64,000 nucleotides of DNA from Lineus longissimus (GCF_910592395.1 NC_088317.1:10170001-10234000), one strand, 5' to 3'; shown: positions 10,797 through 23,140, numbered from the stretch's first letter. Numbers and translations: made by a program. Notes: generated by a model not told the origin, from the sequence alone.

Positions 10797-11517
10797 AGAG
10801 AGGTTGCGAACCGTCCCCACTCCCACTCCCACTCCGAGTTCAACTCGAGTCGTTCTCGGAACTCGTGACGTCGAAAAGTAGGTTGCGCGCACCAACGGGA
10901 ACCGAGTTGGGAGACGTCATTCAGCCAGCCTGCGAGTCACACGGCCAAACTGGAAATCAAACAAATTAACGACGTATGAGAAAAAAGGTAAATAAAGCAG
11001 ACGAAATATTCTACAATTTTGGTGATTTACAGCTAGTAAAAAGCTGTTTCCTCTGTAGCATGTGCGTATTTCTATTGTAAAACTACGAATTACTTCAGTC
11101 CTAAGATAACTAGATCCAAAAAGTACAGAGGGGAACAGAGTTTCAAACAAACCAACACGTAATGTACATGTGTACAAGTACACGCACAGTCAGTACACGG
11201 CCGTTCTACACAATTTTGAACACTTCAAAAACAACAAGTTTTCTACGTCTTTTACACAAAAAATCTTGTTACAACTTAGGTGACGTGCTAGAACAGTGTG
11301 TAAGGGATATTGCTTTTTCATTGTCACTTGATTTAGATGTCTAAAAGCTAAGATAATGCAAGTGGGAGAACACTTACGAGTTCGCGGTCTCAAACTCGTA
11401 AACCGTCCGAGTTCATGGAGCAAGACGGGGAAATCCCTCGTGAAGTGATGACGTAATACGCCAAAACGGAATCACCTCGGAGTGGGAGTGGGAGTGGGGA
11501 CGGTCCGCAACCTCTCT
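10797..11517. mobile_element. 721-bp inverted-repeat (MITE-like) element
   Basis: Terminal inverted repeats of about 42 bp begin AGAGAGGTTGCG and run through tandem CCCACT units. The two arms differ at only one or two bases. There is no transposase frame and no clear target duplication, so the superfamily is unknown. Confidence 0.75.
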
Positions 11518-12339
11518 CCTACGAACTGGCGCTACACAAGATAACTGGGTTGTTTCACCCATGCTTTTTTGCCCTATTTTGGTAACATTCGTACACCATT
11601 GGTCGTTACATCAATTCATCTTCATTTTACCAACTTTACGGCATATTCCTTGGGCATATTCAACCAAACCTGCATTGCTAAACAATAAATCTACTGAGGG
11701 CGAAACAACCACGCTGCAACGGCATTAGAGCGAAACTAAATCGCTGAGGGCGAAACGACCACGCTACAACGGCATGAGGCCGAAACGATCGTGAAGCATG
11801 TACATGTGCGAAACTAAAAATAGCATTTTTTAATTACTACGCGGTACGAAGATTTATATTCAGATTTTTATTTTTCGAAAGTCCGTAAATTCTGGGTAAC
11901 ACAGATGGACGCCGATTCAGAGTTATTAATATTCAGCATGCAATACAGTTAATAAATACGCCAGTGGAACTTGTGAAGTGAACACTCTGGGGAACTACAT
12001 GATGGAGGTGCGCTGTTCGGTCCGGCACAATGTTTACGACTTCACAGACTAACAGACGTCATTCTGTACCACCATATAAACTCTCTGCTATACGCAGAGA
12101 GTTAAAAAGGAAAAGATGAAAAATAAAAATATTTTTGGCTGTCCTTGACCGGGGTTTGAACTCACGACCTTTGGATTGCCACAATACGAGGAAAAACCCA
12201 CAAAACATGCAATTTCGGCCATATTTGAATTCCGATCTGGCTGAAACTTGGCATACAAATAGTGGCTTCTTAGATGCATCATTACACAAAATTAAAACTC
12301 TTTACATTGAACAACGACAAAACGTACCAAGAACGGTAA
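11518..12339. other. No gene recognised
   Basis: Contains short local repeats GGGCGAAACRACCACGCT at about 11700-11770 and AT-rich sequence. It lies inside the proposed 10120-13306 element. Confidence 0.35.
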
Positions 12340-13539
12340 AGTTTTCAACTTTGACCTCTGTGAACTTGAAAGGTGGGTCAAATCAAAAACACGTAAGATA
12401 TGTGATGTATCCTTGCTAGGAGTACCTACCATGAAACTTTTATCAAAAACAAATCAGTAATAAGCGAGAAATCACACTTTTTGTGTTTTGAGTTTGGGCC
12501 CCCTGGTGGCCAAGTCAATAATCAGACCGAACCAAAATTCAGTGTAAAAGGTCAACTGACCTAGGGGGTCATTTGTTTCAAGTTCATTACTGTTGCGGTT
12601 GAGAAACGTGCCATAGTTACACTCAAACGGCAAATTTACGCCATTTGACCTCTGCGACCTTAAAAAGTAGGTCAAATCCGAAAAATCGTGCAACATCTGA
12701 GGTAACCTTGCTAGGGGTCCCTGTCATAAAAATTTCATCAAAAACAATTTGCTAATAAGCAGGCTATTGCACTTCTTACTTTTTCTGTTTTGGCCCCCTG
12801 GTAGCAAAGTCAAGAATCAGATCAGGCTGAAATTTAGCACCAGAGGTTATCTGATATAGGGGGTTATATGTACCAAGTTTCAAGCTCATAGCTTTGGTGG
12901 TTGAGAAACGTGCCATAGTTACACTCAAACGGCCAATTCACACCATTTGACCTCTGCGACCTTGAAAAGTAGATCAAATTAAAACCCCGTAAGATATATG
13001 ATGTATCCTTGCTATGAGTACCTACCACAAAAGTTTTATCGAAAACAAGTCACTAATAAGCGAGATATCACACTTTTTAGATATCCACATTTGGCCCCCC
13101 TGGTGGCCAAGTAGAGAATCAGATCGGACAGAAATTTAGTATCACAGGTCATCTGTCCTAGGGGGTCATGTGTACAAAGTTTTAAGTTCATAGGCCTAGC
13201 GGTTAAAAAACGTGTGACTGTTTTTGAACTAGGATAAGACGGACAACGACGACGACGACGACGACGGACACTGCGGTATTGTATAGACTCCCCTACGGTG
13301 AGCCAAAAAAGTAGATTAACTCGGCTAATCTCAATGGATTTTACCCAGGAATGTTTTCAAGGCGAGAGAAACATCTGATATAAGTACTGTGCTTATTAGA
13401 TTTCATGTTCATGCCGAAGATTGGCCTAAAACGTGGACGAAAAGAGTGCATTTTCGAGTGCTGGAGAGGTCACGTGATTGGACGAGAAACCTGAGCGAAA
13501 ACAATACTGACACCAGCTCCCAGAGGGAGGAGCTGGAGT

Positions 13540-14209
13540 AATAATAAGCGAGATATGGCACTATTCAAATTTTTGGTTTTGGCCCCCTGGTGGCCAAGTT
13601 AAGAATCAGACCAGACCGAAAATCAGTGTCACAGGCCATCTGACCTAGGGGGTCATGTGTACCAAGTTTAAAGTTCATAGCTTTAGTGGTTAAGAAACGT
13701 GCCATATTTACACACAAACGGCCAATTCACACCATTTGACCTCTGTGACCTTGAATAGTACGCCACATCGACCTGATTTTTTGTCAACATGTAGAGCTAC
13801 GTAACAGGTGTCTACATACCAAATTTAAAGACTATAGGACGAATAAAGACAAAACGTGCCACTATTGGTTAAATTTTAGAGTTTGACCTCTGTGACCTTG
13901 AAAAGTACGTCAAATCAAAAACCCGTATGATATGTGATGTATCCTTGCTAGGGGTACCCACCATAAAATTTTTGTCAAAAACAAATCAGTAATAAATGAG
14001 ATATAGCACATTTTAATTTTAATTTTAGCCCCCTGGTGGCAAAGTCAGAGAATCAGACCGGAGCGAAATTCAGTGTCAGGGTACATATGACCTTGAGAAT
14101 GATGTATATAAAGTTTCAGGTACATAGCACAAGCGGTTAAGAAACGTGCCACAGGATACGACGACGACGGACACTGCGGTATCGTATAGACTCCCCTACG
14201 GTGAGCCAA
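13540..14209 (+). mobile_element. 5'-truncated tandem-core element
   Basis: Core units resume mid-unit at 13540. The segment ends with the same GACGACGGACACTGCGGTAT block and CCCCTACGGTGAGCCAA as the copy ending at 13306. No 5' box is present. Confidence 0.6.
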
Positions 14210-14475
14210 AAAGCATATTCTAAATCAAGAAATGGAGGGAAATATTCCCCCATCCCAAATATTATATAATGGTAGCAGGTGGAGATAGGTAACTGGATTC
14301 ACATCAACCTTTCTAGATAGTTGGCAGTAATCCCAGTGCACTGTTATAAGAACATGCTTGTGAATTCCTGTCCACCAGAATTGAATAGTGTTGCTGATGC
14401 AACCTCCATGATTACGAACACCAACCTGCTGAATTATCTAAGATATAATAGAAGTATTGTGGTATCTCTACTTAC
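14210..14475. other. Intron or flank of eIF4E2 gene
   Basis: AT-rich sequence downstream of the third recognised eIF4E2 exon. The terminal coding exon was not found here. Confidence 0.4.
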
Positions 14476-14612
14476 TTGAGGCTATCTGTGTGTGTTTTAT
14501 ACTCCATGATGGTGTTAGGAGGCAGGTTCAATACTCTCTTAAGGGTGTCTCGAATCCGAGATGTTGTGTGTGTATCACTGGCTGTTTTGTTCCAGCATGA
14601 TAAAATGTCCTC
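14476..14612 (-). CDS. EIF4E2: eIF4E2 (4EHP) exon encoding the C-terminal cap-binding region
   Basis: 137 bp between a GACAG acceptor and a CAA|GTAAGT donor. It encodes 45 codons plus two bases, from EDILSCWNKT through TTSRIRDTLKRVLNLPPNTI to EYKTHTDSL. This matches the eIF4E2 family, including the conserved W in the SxWN motif and the LNLPP...YKTHTDS block. It follows the 14982-15134 exon in phase 0 and leaves phase 2. eIF4E2 binds mRNA caps and represses translation with partners such as GIGYF. The final short exon was not identified, so the C-terminus is unknown. Confidence 0.93.
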
Positions 14613-14981
14613 CTGTCAAAAGAGATGATTTTGTCAAATAAAATGTTCCACAAGACTGTAGTTGGAACAAAAGAGACAAGGGCCTTAGCCTAAAGCTTGA
14701 TGTCCTGATCCGAGACCCCCCGAATTCAGCAGATGTTATTTTGGATCACCACCTTGTCGTTTCAGAGATAGGACTTCCTTCCGAACACCTCCTCCTAAAT
14801 AGATTGTGCAGGATTCGCATTAATGACCCCATACTAAACATACACAGTACTCCACCTATTTGACGATCACCTCCCTATCAAGGACACCTCTCTGTTACCA
14901 ACACTAGTGCCCAGTCCTATGGTTGGAAACAATAGCGAGGTTGTACTCTACGAAATTGTCCGCAGACAACTTGTTACTGAC

Positions 14982-15134
14982 CTGATATCGAATAGAAATC
15001 ACAGCACCACAGATTTCCTCTCCTACCATGAACTGCTCGCCGAGCATGGCAAGTATGATATTCTCCCAGCACCGTGAAGCAAGACCTTTCTTTAAACGGA
15101 TTATCCATTTACCACCTGCCTTATTTGCATCATC
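14982..15134 (-). CDS. EIF4E2: eIF4E2 (4EHP) exon, central cap-binding domain
   Basis: 153 bp, exactly 51 codons, flanked by TTTCAG and CAG|GTCAGT. It encodes DDANKAGGKWIIRLKKGL, then ASRCWENIILAMLGEQ and EEICGAVISIRYQ. The GGKWI and CWE motifs carry residues of the cap-binding pocket and dorsal helices in the eIF4E fold. Identity to vertebrate eIF4E2 over this exon is visibly very high. Phase 0-0 junctions match the neighbouring exons. Confidence 0.96.
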
Positions 15135-16519
15135 CTGAAATTGAAAACAAGTATTCGAGTCATACAACATCATCCTGGGAATATTGTGATGTTGAAGTTT
15201 TCAACAGAACTCTCTGTCCTAAGATCAGAAACTTCAAGTTAAGATAAAAGGTTGGCATATTATTTTAAACCTTACCACATGCACCGAATAAGGAAAGTCG
15301 GTTTACAGCATGAGTGAGGTCTAATCCTTTTAAAAAGAAAATGATGACTAGGTTGCATCCACCTTCATTTTTAAGATCATGGTTTAGACAGCCAACAAGT
15401 GAACCCAATTCAAGATTATAGGATTAATAATATTGATAATGACGATGAGCCACATTCAAAGAATTGTAAGTTTCGACCTCAGCAAACACAGGTCGGATGT
15501 TCCTTCAACGATGTTTCATTTCAGACTTTGACCTCCGTGGCCTTGAAACCAGATCGAGGTCAAAATCTTCAAGCACAATGAAGGCTTGTTGAGATGAATC
15601 AGGGCCATATCCACAGATACCATGAAGCGTTTTTGCAATGCTACAGGACATTGCATTTCCACCTGTCAGATGTTTATGCATGTTATAGTAATAGACTTGA
15701 GATTCTAGGACATTTTCTTGTGAGGCAGCCATTCTTCCAGGCCTCAAGGAGCACTATTGAGGGCAGTCTGCTCAGTAAGTTGGAAGGCCTGATAAGATGC
15801 TCGGCATACTGCTGCCTTTAACTGTCACTCCTTTGTCTCTGTATTTCAAGCAGACAGCTTTCACGACAACATCCAAAAATGTGCGCTCATTGGTGAATTT
15901 TCTAAAATAAACTGTGTCCATCTGGTAACATGGACAATATGTCATCATATGCTCTAATTTTTGAGGTAAATTAACCAGCGCCAGCAGGTTACTCTGTGGC
16001 GCACGCACAAAATCCATGCATATTTTACAATTTGTTCACTTTCGTTTTTCTCTTTATTTGATGCAAATCATGCTTGAAGAACCATACCAGATAAACACAA
16101 CAATATATCGTTGAAAGACCCAACAATGCAGTTTTTTTTTACTATATATCAAATAAATTTTCCTTTCCCAGGACAGGCAAGCTCAGCAAACTGGAGAGCC
16201 TGATAAGATGCTCGGCAATTTGGGGAATTGATTCTCCAGGGTGGGGTCACCCGGAAATCATCAGGAGATCATCAGGGTTGAATCTGAGGCAATTTGAAAT
16301 CAAAAGTGCACTTTTTGGGGCTCCACCACCACCAAATTACCAGTATGGGAAATAAACAAAGGTTGCAGTGCACAGCTGCGGCCAAAATGAGCTTCACCAA
16401 ATAAAATGCTTCATGTAGGTAGTACATTGCAGCAAAGGTGATTTAAGAGCACAAAATAATAATGTTGACAAAACATTCCCAATTCTTAGTTTGTTTCACC
16501 GAAGAATGTGTGATTTTAC
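15135..16519. other. eIF4E2 intron
   Basis: No coding signal. It holds a short core-repeat remnant near 15530. A roughly 40-bp stretch near 15770-15806 (GCCTGATAAGATGCTCGGCA) is repeated near 16177-16218. Confidence 0.6.
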
Positions 16520-16624
16520 CTCCCACATGGGTCGAATTCCATCCTTGAAGAGATGATAATCACTATGTCCTGCCAAATCATTCGGTCTGACAAGATGACT
16601 GTAGTGGCTCCAAAACTGTTCCAC
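16520..16624 (-). CDS. EIF4E2: eIF4E2 (4EHP) exon, N-terminal part of cap-binding domain
   Basis: 105 bp, 35 codons, between TTACAG and GAG|GTAAAA. It encodes VEQFWSHYSHLVRPND, then GHSDYHLFKDGIRPMWE. This is the VEQFW...PMWE block of eIF4E2, including the tryptophan that stacks on the cap. Exons further 5' (the FWYS-containing block and the N-terminal tail) were not found. They probably lie beyond repeat-filled introns, possibly past the window's readable copies. Confidence 0.95.
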
Positions 16625-17135
16625 CTGTAACAAATTAAACATTAAAATTAGATTAAAATGTAATGGTCCAAAGACCATGTGCTTACCTGTTGTCCAAGGA
16701 CACAAAGGTGTGGGTCCTTGGGCAAGACACTTGACAGAAGGGTCACTAAGTGTGAGGTGTAGGTGCATACGTGATGTACCTTTGCTGAAAGAAACTACCA
16801 TCAATATTTCACCAAAAAATCATACACGTATTAAGCAAGTTCTAGCATTTTCTTCAATTTTTGTATAACACGCCTCCTGGTGCTGAAACAACGAATGATA
16901 TTGTTCGAGATTCAGCATGTAAGTTACTGTCACCTAAGGCAACCTTTGTACCAAATTTGGGGTCCGTAGCTAAAGCGGTAACAAAACGTGCCACCATTGC
17001 CGAACAGTGATGCCGAAGGCACACTTTGACCTCAGTGACCTTGAGAAATACATCAAATCAAACATCCATATTACATGACAAGTCCCCTTACCAGTAGTAC
17101 CCACTACAAAAAATTCAGCCAGCTGCGACCCTTAA

Positions 17136-17534
17136 CTCTTTCAGTGCCAAGGACGTACATGTACGTCCTAAATATTAAGGTATTTTAGTTCCTCCAGACG
17201 ACACCAGATGTCCCCAGCTACTCAAATGTGGTTCATATGGTTTCTCTGGCCTGGGGCGTCCAAATTGAATAATTTTTTCGACTGAGAGGGTGGGGTGGGG
17301 TTTGCCACCCCTCATTTTAGGTGAAAAATGGTGAAAATCGGCCAAAAATACCACTCCCTCAAAAAAATTTAGAACATAATCCTAGTATGCCCCTACTTAT
17401 TACTGCTGTTTTATTGAAACAGGAGGTAAAGACAAAGGTTTTGAAGAATTTTGATGAGTGTCTCTCAATTATTTTTGTGAGATTTTGGGTAGTGACAATG
17501 CCCAAAAATGCCCAAATCCTGGGCACTGAAAGAG
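17136..17534 (+). mobile_element. piggyBac-like MITE, 399 bp
   Basis: Flanked by TTAA on both sides (17132-17135 and 17535-17538). Inverted ends are CTCTTTCAGTGCC. It contains the palindrome GGACGTACATGTACGTCC near one end. A second, inverted copy of identical length is at 33610-34008. It has no transposase. TTAA duplication is the hallmark of piggyBac-type transposition. Confidence 0.82.
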
Positions 17535-17619
17535 TTAAGTACCACGCTTTTTGTGTTTTCATTCAACGCACCCTGGTAGCCAAACGAGGAATGATATGGG
17601 GCCGCGATTAGGCACATAA

Positions 17620-18630
17620 GGGATCACGTCTAAAGTCCGCACGCGATATTCGCCGGCGAAATTCACCCTACAGTATTTCGCCTGCGAAATCTGTCCGAAA
17701 ATCGACCGGCGATTGTGAGGCGATAATATGAAATCGCCGGAATGTCAGATGCGAAATTCGCCCACAATCGCGCCTTTTCTTCGATTTCGCCCCAAAAATC
17801 GCTCCAGGCGATAATGGAGCAATTTTACGAAATTGGTGGCTCTTGCATGCTTGTCCGATATTCGGAACGATTTTGCAACGACTTTCGTCTTGTTTTATTG
17901 GCGGAAAATTGCAGTCACGTAAACAAATCGGGCCATACTAAACAGCGTCCACCAGGTTTAAACACATACATACATTAAAGCCATCAAAGTAAAATCTAAT
18001 GGTCATAAACGAAATAAGCATGAAATTTTCATGAAATGTATTTTTTATGGTGTACATATTACGTTTTGGCCACAAAATTTTATTTTGACGACTTTACACC
18101 TGACTTTAAACCTGGTGAACGCTGGTGGGCGCTGGTGGACGCTGTTTAGGATAACCGGATACTACAACGATCTTGATTGGTTGGCTGAGACTCGGAAACA
18201 TAAGCCTAACTATGATTAGCTGTATGATTCGGTACATTCCGCCACAATCCTTCGGAATACATACCATAATACTAAGAACCACAAACCTCTGTGCCAAATT
18301 TGTGTAGCTCCTCGTGGATAGATGTGATGTATATGATTACTGCAGTCAGGTTGACCGGGAATTCCAGTTTGTGTTTTTGTTCGGTCTGCTATCAGCTGAT
18401 GTCGGAATACGCATACGAATACTCTAATATCCCCTTCTTTCCGATGGTTGGTGAGATCGAATTAGGCGCGATTATTATTTTCACCTGCGATTTTTATTCA
18501 GTCTGAATTTTCGCCTGATCATAATAGAATCGCCGAAGCAGGGAGCGATTTGGAGGCGAATGAGTGTGGCGATATCCGACCAGGCGAATTTTCGCCCCCC
18601 GATTCGCGTGCGGACTTTGGACGTGATCCC
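17620..18630. mobile_element. Harbinger-like non-autonomous element, about 1.0 kb
   Basis: Inverted ends start GGGATCACGT and continue AAAGTCCGCACGCGA. They are flanked by TAA on both sides (17617-17619 and 18631-18633). A 3-bp TWA duplication is typical of PIF/Harbinger. Inner subterminal sequence is rich in TTCGCC/GGCGAA words on both sides. No transposase frame was seen. Confidence 0.72.
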
Positions 18631-19093
18631 TAAGCTCCCCTTACCAAGGGGTACATTTGTACAATGTTTGGGGTCCGTAGCTAAAGCGGTAACAAAATGT
18701 GCTACCGCTGTCGAATGGTGTTGCCAACAACACACTTTGACCTCTGTAACCTTGAAAAAAAGGTCAAATCAAAAATCTGTATGATATGTCATGTCCCCTT
18801 ACAAGGAGTACTACAATTAAAATTTCAGCAAGCTGACACTATTATTACGGGAGTCATTGCACTTTTAGTGTTTTTGCCCAAAGCCCCCTGGTGGCCAAAC
18901 TGTAAATCAGAAGGGGCTGCAACTTGGTCTCCCAGTAGCAGTCACACGGTCAGGGGTACATGTGTACCAAGTTTGACTTCAGTTGCTTAAGCCACTGCGA
19001 AACGTGCCACCCACGTCTAACGCTTGACACTGATGGATGCTGACGACGACAACAACAACGACGCATCATGACAAAGGTTCACAGGTGAGCCAA

Positions 19094-19689
19094 CTAGGTG
19101 AGCTGTGGTATTGAATTTCAAGCTGCTATGCACATTTTTGATAACACTGTTATTAGTCGAACCCGAGACCCCACATGTGAACAATAAGGTTGAAAATCAA
19201 GTGAGGCAATAAACCCGTTACATCTCATATCTCATATATCCTCAGGCGAGACTTTTTTATTAGTTGGTGCTCGGATTTTTGGAGGAATATATTTTTGAGG
19301 AGGACGAAAAACAAAAAGCAAACTAGAGGCCTTGCGGCCTGAATAGCTACGCTGGCGGAATTTAATAGCAAGGAATGAGATGAATGACAAGAAAATGTAG
19401 CAAGTAGAATATGCGAGTACCAGAATGTAGGTTTATGGTAGATAGGGAGATGTGGACAGACTAGATGGAATCAAGCTTAGAAAAATGGGGCCAAATTCAT
19501 GAAGGGCGTTCAGCTTAAAACAGCGTTTAACTACTGAATAGAAAGATTCAGGTCCTTCATGTAAATCTTCACAGAATATGAATAGGCCCAAAAACTAATC
19601 AGGGAGAAGTTACACACGTCTAATGAATTTGGCCCCTAGGGTGGATGACAGTTGTGAAGGTTTCATTTGAACTGCAGTGAATGAAGTAG
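19094..19689. other. No gene recognised
   Basis: AT-rich sequence without supported features. Confidence 0.35.
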
Positions 19690-20110
19690 TTGAGGGTTTC
19701 TTTTGTCACATCCGCTCTTCAATACCTTCAGTGCCTTTGCTCCAACTGTGTTTAAGCAGGCCAGCGCCAAACTGCTCTTTCAATACCTTTAGTTTGATAC
19801 CATTAATGCGACTGCCTTCCTCTAACGGTGTTCAAGTTGTTTAGTTAGTCATAAAAGTATATCAGGGTAAACCTACTCTTAAAACACTTTTAGTTTAATA
19901 TCAAACACGGATGACACCTTTCGCTGTAACCGTCTCCAAGTAGGTCAGTTGGTTATGAAAATGGGATAGCACAAACCTACTGTTCATTATCTTTAGTTCG
20001 ATGCCAACTACGACTACTTTAGCTATAACAGTCTTAAAGTAGGGCAGAAGGTCATAAAAGTACGTCAGTGCAAATCTCTCATTCATTACCTTGAGTTTAG
20101 ATTAGTTCTT
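19690..20110. repeat. Degenerate roughly 100-bp tandem repeat
   Basis: About four diverged units share TTCAATACCTTTAGTTTGAT-like starts, a gap, and AGGTCAGTTGGTCATAAAAGT-like ends. Confidence 0.5.
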
Positions 20111-20137
20111 GTGACACTGCCCTATTCCCTCCCATAA

Positions 20138-20420
20138 GGCTACAATGCAGTCTCTAGATTGTGACATGAGGCATGATGCCATCTCTTTCATCACCCGCTT
20201 CTCTTATATCAATCAGGCTACAATGAAGTCTTACTTGACTGTGACATCAGGCATGATAACGTCTCATACAACACGCTCTTCTCTTATATCGATCAGGCTA
20301 CAATGTGGTCACTTACTTGATTGTGACATCGCCCTCTTGTCTCATATCATTCAGGCGACAATGCGGTCTCTTACTTGTTTGTGACATGAGGCATGATGAC
20401 GTCTCTTACATCACCATACC
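20138..20420. repeat. Minisatellite, about 70-bp units
   Basis: About four units share AGGCTACAATGNNGTCTCTTACTTG, TTGTGACATSAGGCATGAT and a CTCTTATATCNATC spacer. Confidence 0.7.
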
Positions 20421-20769
20421 CCTTGCCTGACCTTTTCTGAAAAGGTGCAAGTTGCGGGAAATGTTCATGTAGGAACAATTTGGTTTCCTGGTATCAAATG
20501 ATCAAACGCAGTGCCGTCTTTACACTGGCAGATAAACTAAACATAAAGGACTCCAATTACGCCGTGGATAATTTATTTTCTGAGGCATTATCCTCTCTCT
20601 CGACACAGGGTCGAGCGCGACAGTAAAGGGGTAGGCATTTTAACTCGACCTAAGGTCGAGCATGACACTAGTATAAGGGTTAAAGGTTGCATGTTCAAGA
20701 GTTTAGGTTTAATAGGCAAGCTTCATTTTTTAATATTATGATAAATGAAAATTCAGAGATGCCTATTCA

Positions 20770-20992
20770 ATTTCAAGGCTTCTTTATTCAATAAACTTGT
20801 ATAATACAGTAAAACAAGACCAAAACGAGAAGGACAAATCAGCTAAGATACTGCGTCTTCTTTCCCGATCCTGTCAATCTCATGGCTGACTGGTTGATTG
20901 GTTTCGTGCCACCAGTTCCACAGCATGCATAGCAACACCACTTTGCCAGTGGAGACCACCGGAATGACTCGTAGATTATAGACTGCATCATC
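20770..20992 (-). CDS. Terminal exon of an unidentified gene
   Basis: A TTTACAG acceptor precedes 20992. Two frames stay open to nearby stops. One reads DDAVYNLRVIPVVSTG... and ends at TAG (20843-20845). The other reads MMQSIIYESFRWSPLAKWCC... and ends at TGA (20839-20841). AATAAA lies on the minus strand at about 20783-20788, some 55 bases after the stops, as expected for a last exon. The cysteine-rich KWCCYACC in the second frame would suit a membrane-proximal tail, but I do not recognise the family. The true frame needs the upstream exon. Confidence 0.45.
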
Positions 20993-20999
20993 CTGTAAA

Positions 21000-23140
21000 C
21001 ATGAGAAAAAATATCACTTTGTAAAAAAACACCATCAAAATAAGATATTTATTATCAACATATGAACATTCCCGATTATGTTACAAAAACAATGAGTAGT
21101 CTGTGTCGATACACAAAAACCCTGTATGGCTTGCTGTTCATGTTGGTGATAAGATAAAACATAAATGTACAAAAAAAGATCAAAACTTTTGTGAAAAACT
21201 AGTGAACCGGTGGGGGGGGGGGGGGGGGGGGGGATAAAATAAAGTTAATAAATTTGAAAAAGTTCACCCTTATTTTACTAACGTTCACCTTGGTAGAGTT
21301 TGGACACATGGCTTGCAATGCATACTTTACTTCCCTGCACATATGTTGCAGTGTATTGCATTTGTTAATGTACCGGTATCGGGTATGTAACTGTAATGTA
21401 TGGTAAATAATGTAGGCCCAGTTCATGCAGCTCCTCACGGTTTTCCGTATCAGCATAGACTGAGAATGACAGTTTTATTGTTCGTTAAAAATACCTCGCA
21501 ATTCCAGCAGACTGCTTTGTCGCTATCATTTGTGTACTCTGGCATGTGCAGTTTTATCAAAGGTAAACAATATCATTGTTATTTTGACAAGAAACATAAG
21601 AAAACATCAACTTCTTATGAAGCGGTCCGTCATGTTTGTTCATATAGCGTTCTGGTTTGTTTTGATTATGTCGATGATGTTTTATAAATACAAAGAGGCT
21701 ATTCTTATTGCAAAGTTTTGTCTGGATTTCAAAGTCATTCTCCTGTAGTTGTTATATCTATGTGTAATAGATAATTGTGAAGTATTACGATTATTTCATT
21801 CTGATGATTGGGAAGAATATTTTGTAACACCGTTTTGTGTATAAAATGTACTAGGGCGTTCATGTGTGTTTTGATCTTCGACTTCGACTCAATGACTGAG
21901 CAAATTTAACGAGACAGAAAGCCAAAAATGGTAACACTACCTATGTAAACAAGCTACAGGAGTCAGTCTATACTATGACTTTTCAAATAACAGTTGTCAT
22001 GGCCAATTGTACCTAGCAAATCAAGAGAAAATACAGAGAAAACTCACCCTGGTTTTCTGTCAAACGTCTACCATATGTAGATGAACTGAGCGCATGAATC
22101 AGGGATTCTCTACATGTCTTTTATCGGCAATATTGATAAGAATTAGACAAAATAACCCCACAACACGACATGTTGACATTAACAATCAAAATATAGGGAA
22201 ATACTACTTTCTAACTGCTCGTTATGAAAAATTTAGATTGGAACTATGTTTTGAAGTGAAGGTACACACTCTATATACATTCGCAAAATGGCTATCACTT
22301 TATCAGCCTCGACTGCAATGCTTTAGGGCAATGCCTTATGTGTAGCGCGTTCAGTACATTACAGAGACAGGTAGGATCGAGGCTGTTTTGCGACTTTTGA
22401 CCAGACGACAATTTCCAGCTTAAAATCTGCCAATTACTGCCAATTACTACATTTTCATCCGAATTTAGTCTTTCTGCTGTGAATAGTTTAGTCTCTCTGC
22501 TGTGAATAGCTATAATCCTATCGAAACAATAGTTCAAAATATTGGTATCCTGGCACATTTTCTGGCTCAGCTACAGCAAATTCGGATGAAAATGCAACTA
22601 TTTTGCTGGAACTACTTTCGGCCAGCTCCAGTACAAACCACGCTCCGCTGGAAGCGAGCGTAGCTTAAAAAAAGGTTTTTTTCCTAAGATTTCATGTTCT
22701 CGAAAAAATGATAGGATTTCTCACAGTGGGAGGGAAGGATAAAAATAAAAAATTTTCCTAAAAAAAGTAGTGCATTTTCACATATTGAACAGTCAGCAGC
22801 CAGACGAAGGTAGGATGGAAAGTACTAATGAATGATAAATGACATTTTCTTATATAAAACTGAAACTATAATGCTATCATAACATATTTACAACTTATAT
22901 CAAACTAGAAACTATCAAAATTTAAATGCGTCGTCTTAATATCTACTGTGGATGCATTAGGAAAGGACAAGAAACAGTCTAGGTCTGGCAGAGCTGGTCT
23001 GGCATTCGCACTTTCGATTCGAAAGAACAATCCGACGAAGCTTATTTTAATTCAATCATGTCGAATTTCGATTTTGAAAAAAATATTTTTGAGCTTTTAA
23101 GTTTCTGTCGGGCGTCGGAGCTCAAAATAAAAAAAAATGT
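21000..23140. other. No gene recognised
   Basis: AT-rich. Apart from the G run nothing stands out. A short duplication CTGCTGTGAATAG is present near 22475-22505. Confidence 0.35.
21212..21233 (+). repeat. G22 homopolymer
   Basis: An uninterrupted run of 22 G. Length is likely unreliable in any assembly. Confidence 0.9.

Larger units (their letters stand above)
10120..13306 (+). mobile_element. Non-autonomous Helentron-like element with tandem core
   Basis: The 5' end near 10120 has the palindromic box GGCCAGGGGCC followed by ATTGTGCTCACC. The 3' end is an (ACG)n microsatellite, then ACTCCCCTACGGTGAGCCAA ending at 13306. The core (12340-13210) holds roughly 300-bp units of the GGCCCCCTGGTGGCC family. 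A separate 721-bp inverted-repeat element is nested at 10797-11517. The pairing of these two ends as one element is inferred from orientation and the absence of other ends in between. Confidence 0.55.
16665..19093 (+). mobile_element. Tandem-core Helentron-like element with two nested insertions
   Basis: The 5' end GGTCCAAAGACC followed by ATGTGCTTACC resembles the GGCC...GGCC box of other copies. The 3' end has a GAC/AAC microsatellite, then the small hairpin GGTTCACAGGTGAGCC and AA at 19093. Core motifs occur on both sides of the nested elements (17136-17534 and 17620-18630), for example GGGGTCCGTAGCTAAAGCGG at both 16960 and 18668. Confidence 0.6.

Noticed and set aside
19400-19450. FWYS peptide on the minus strand resembling the 5' exon of eIF4E2
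   Set aside because: Only four residues match. The flanking residues lack the basic RR...PGR context and no splice sites frame it.
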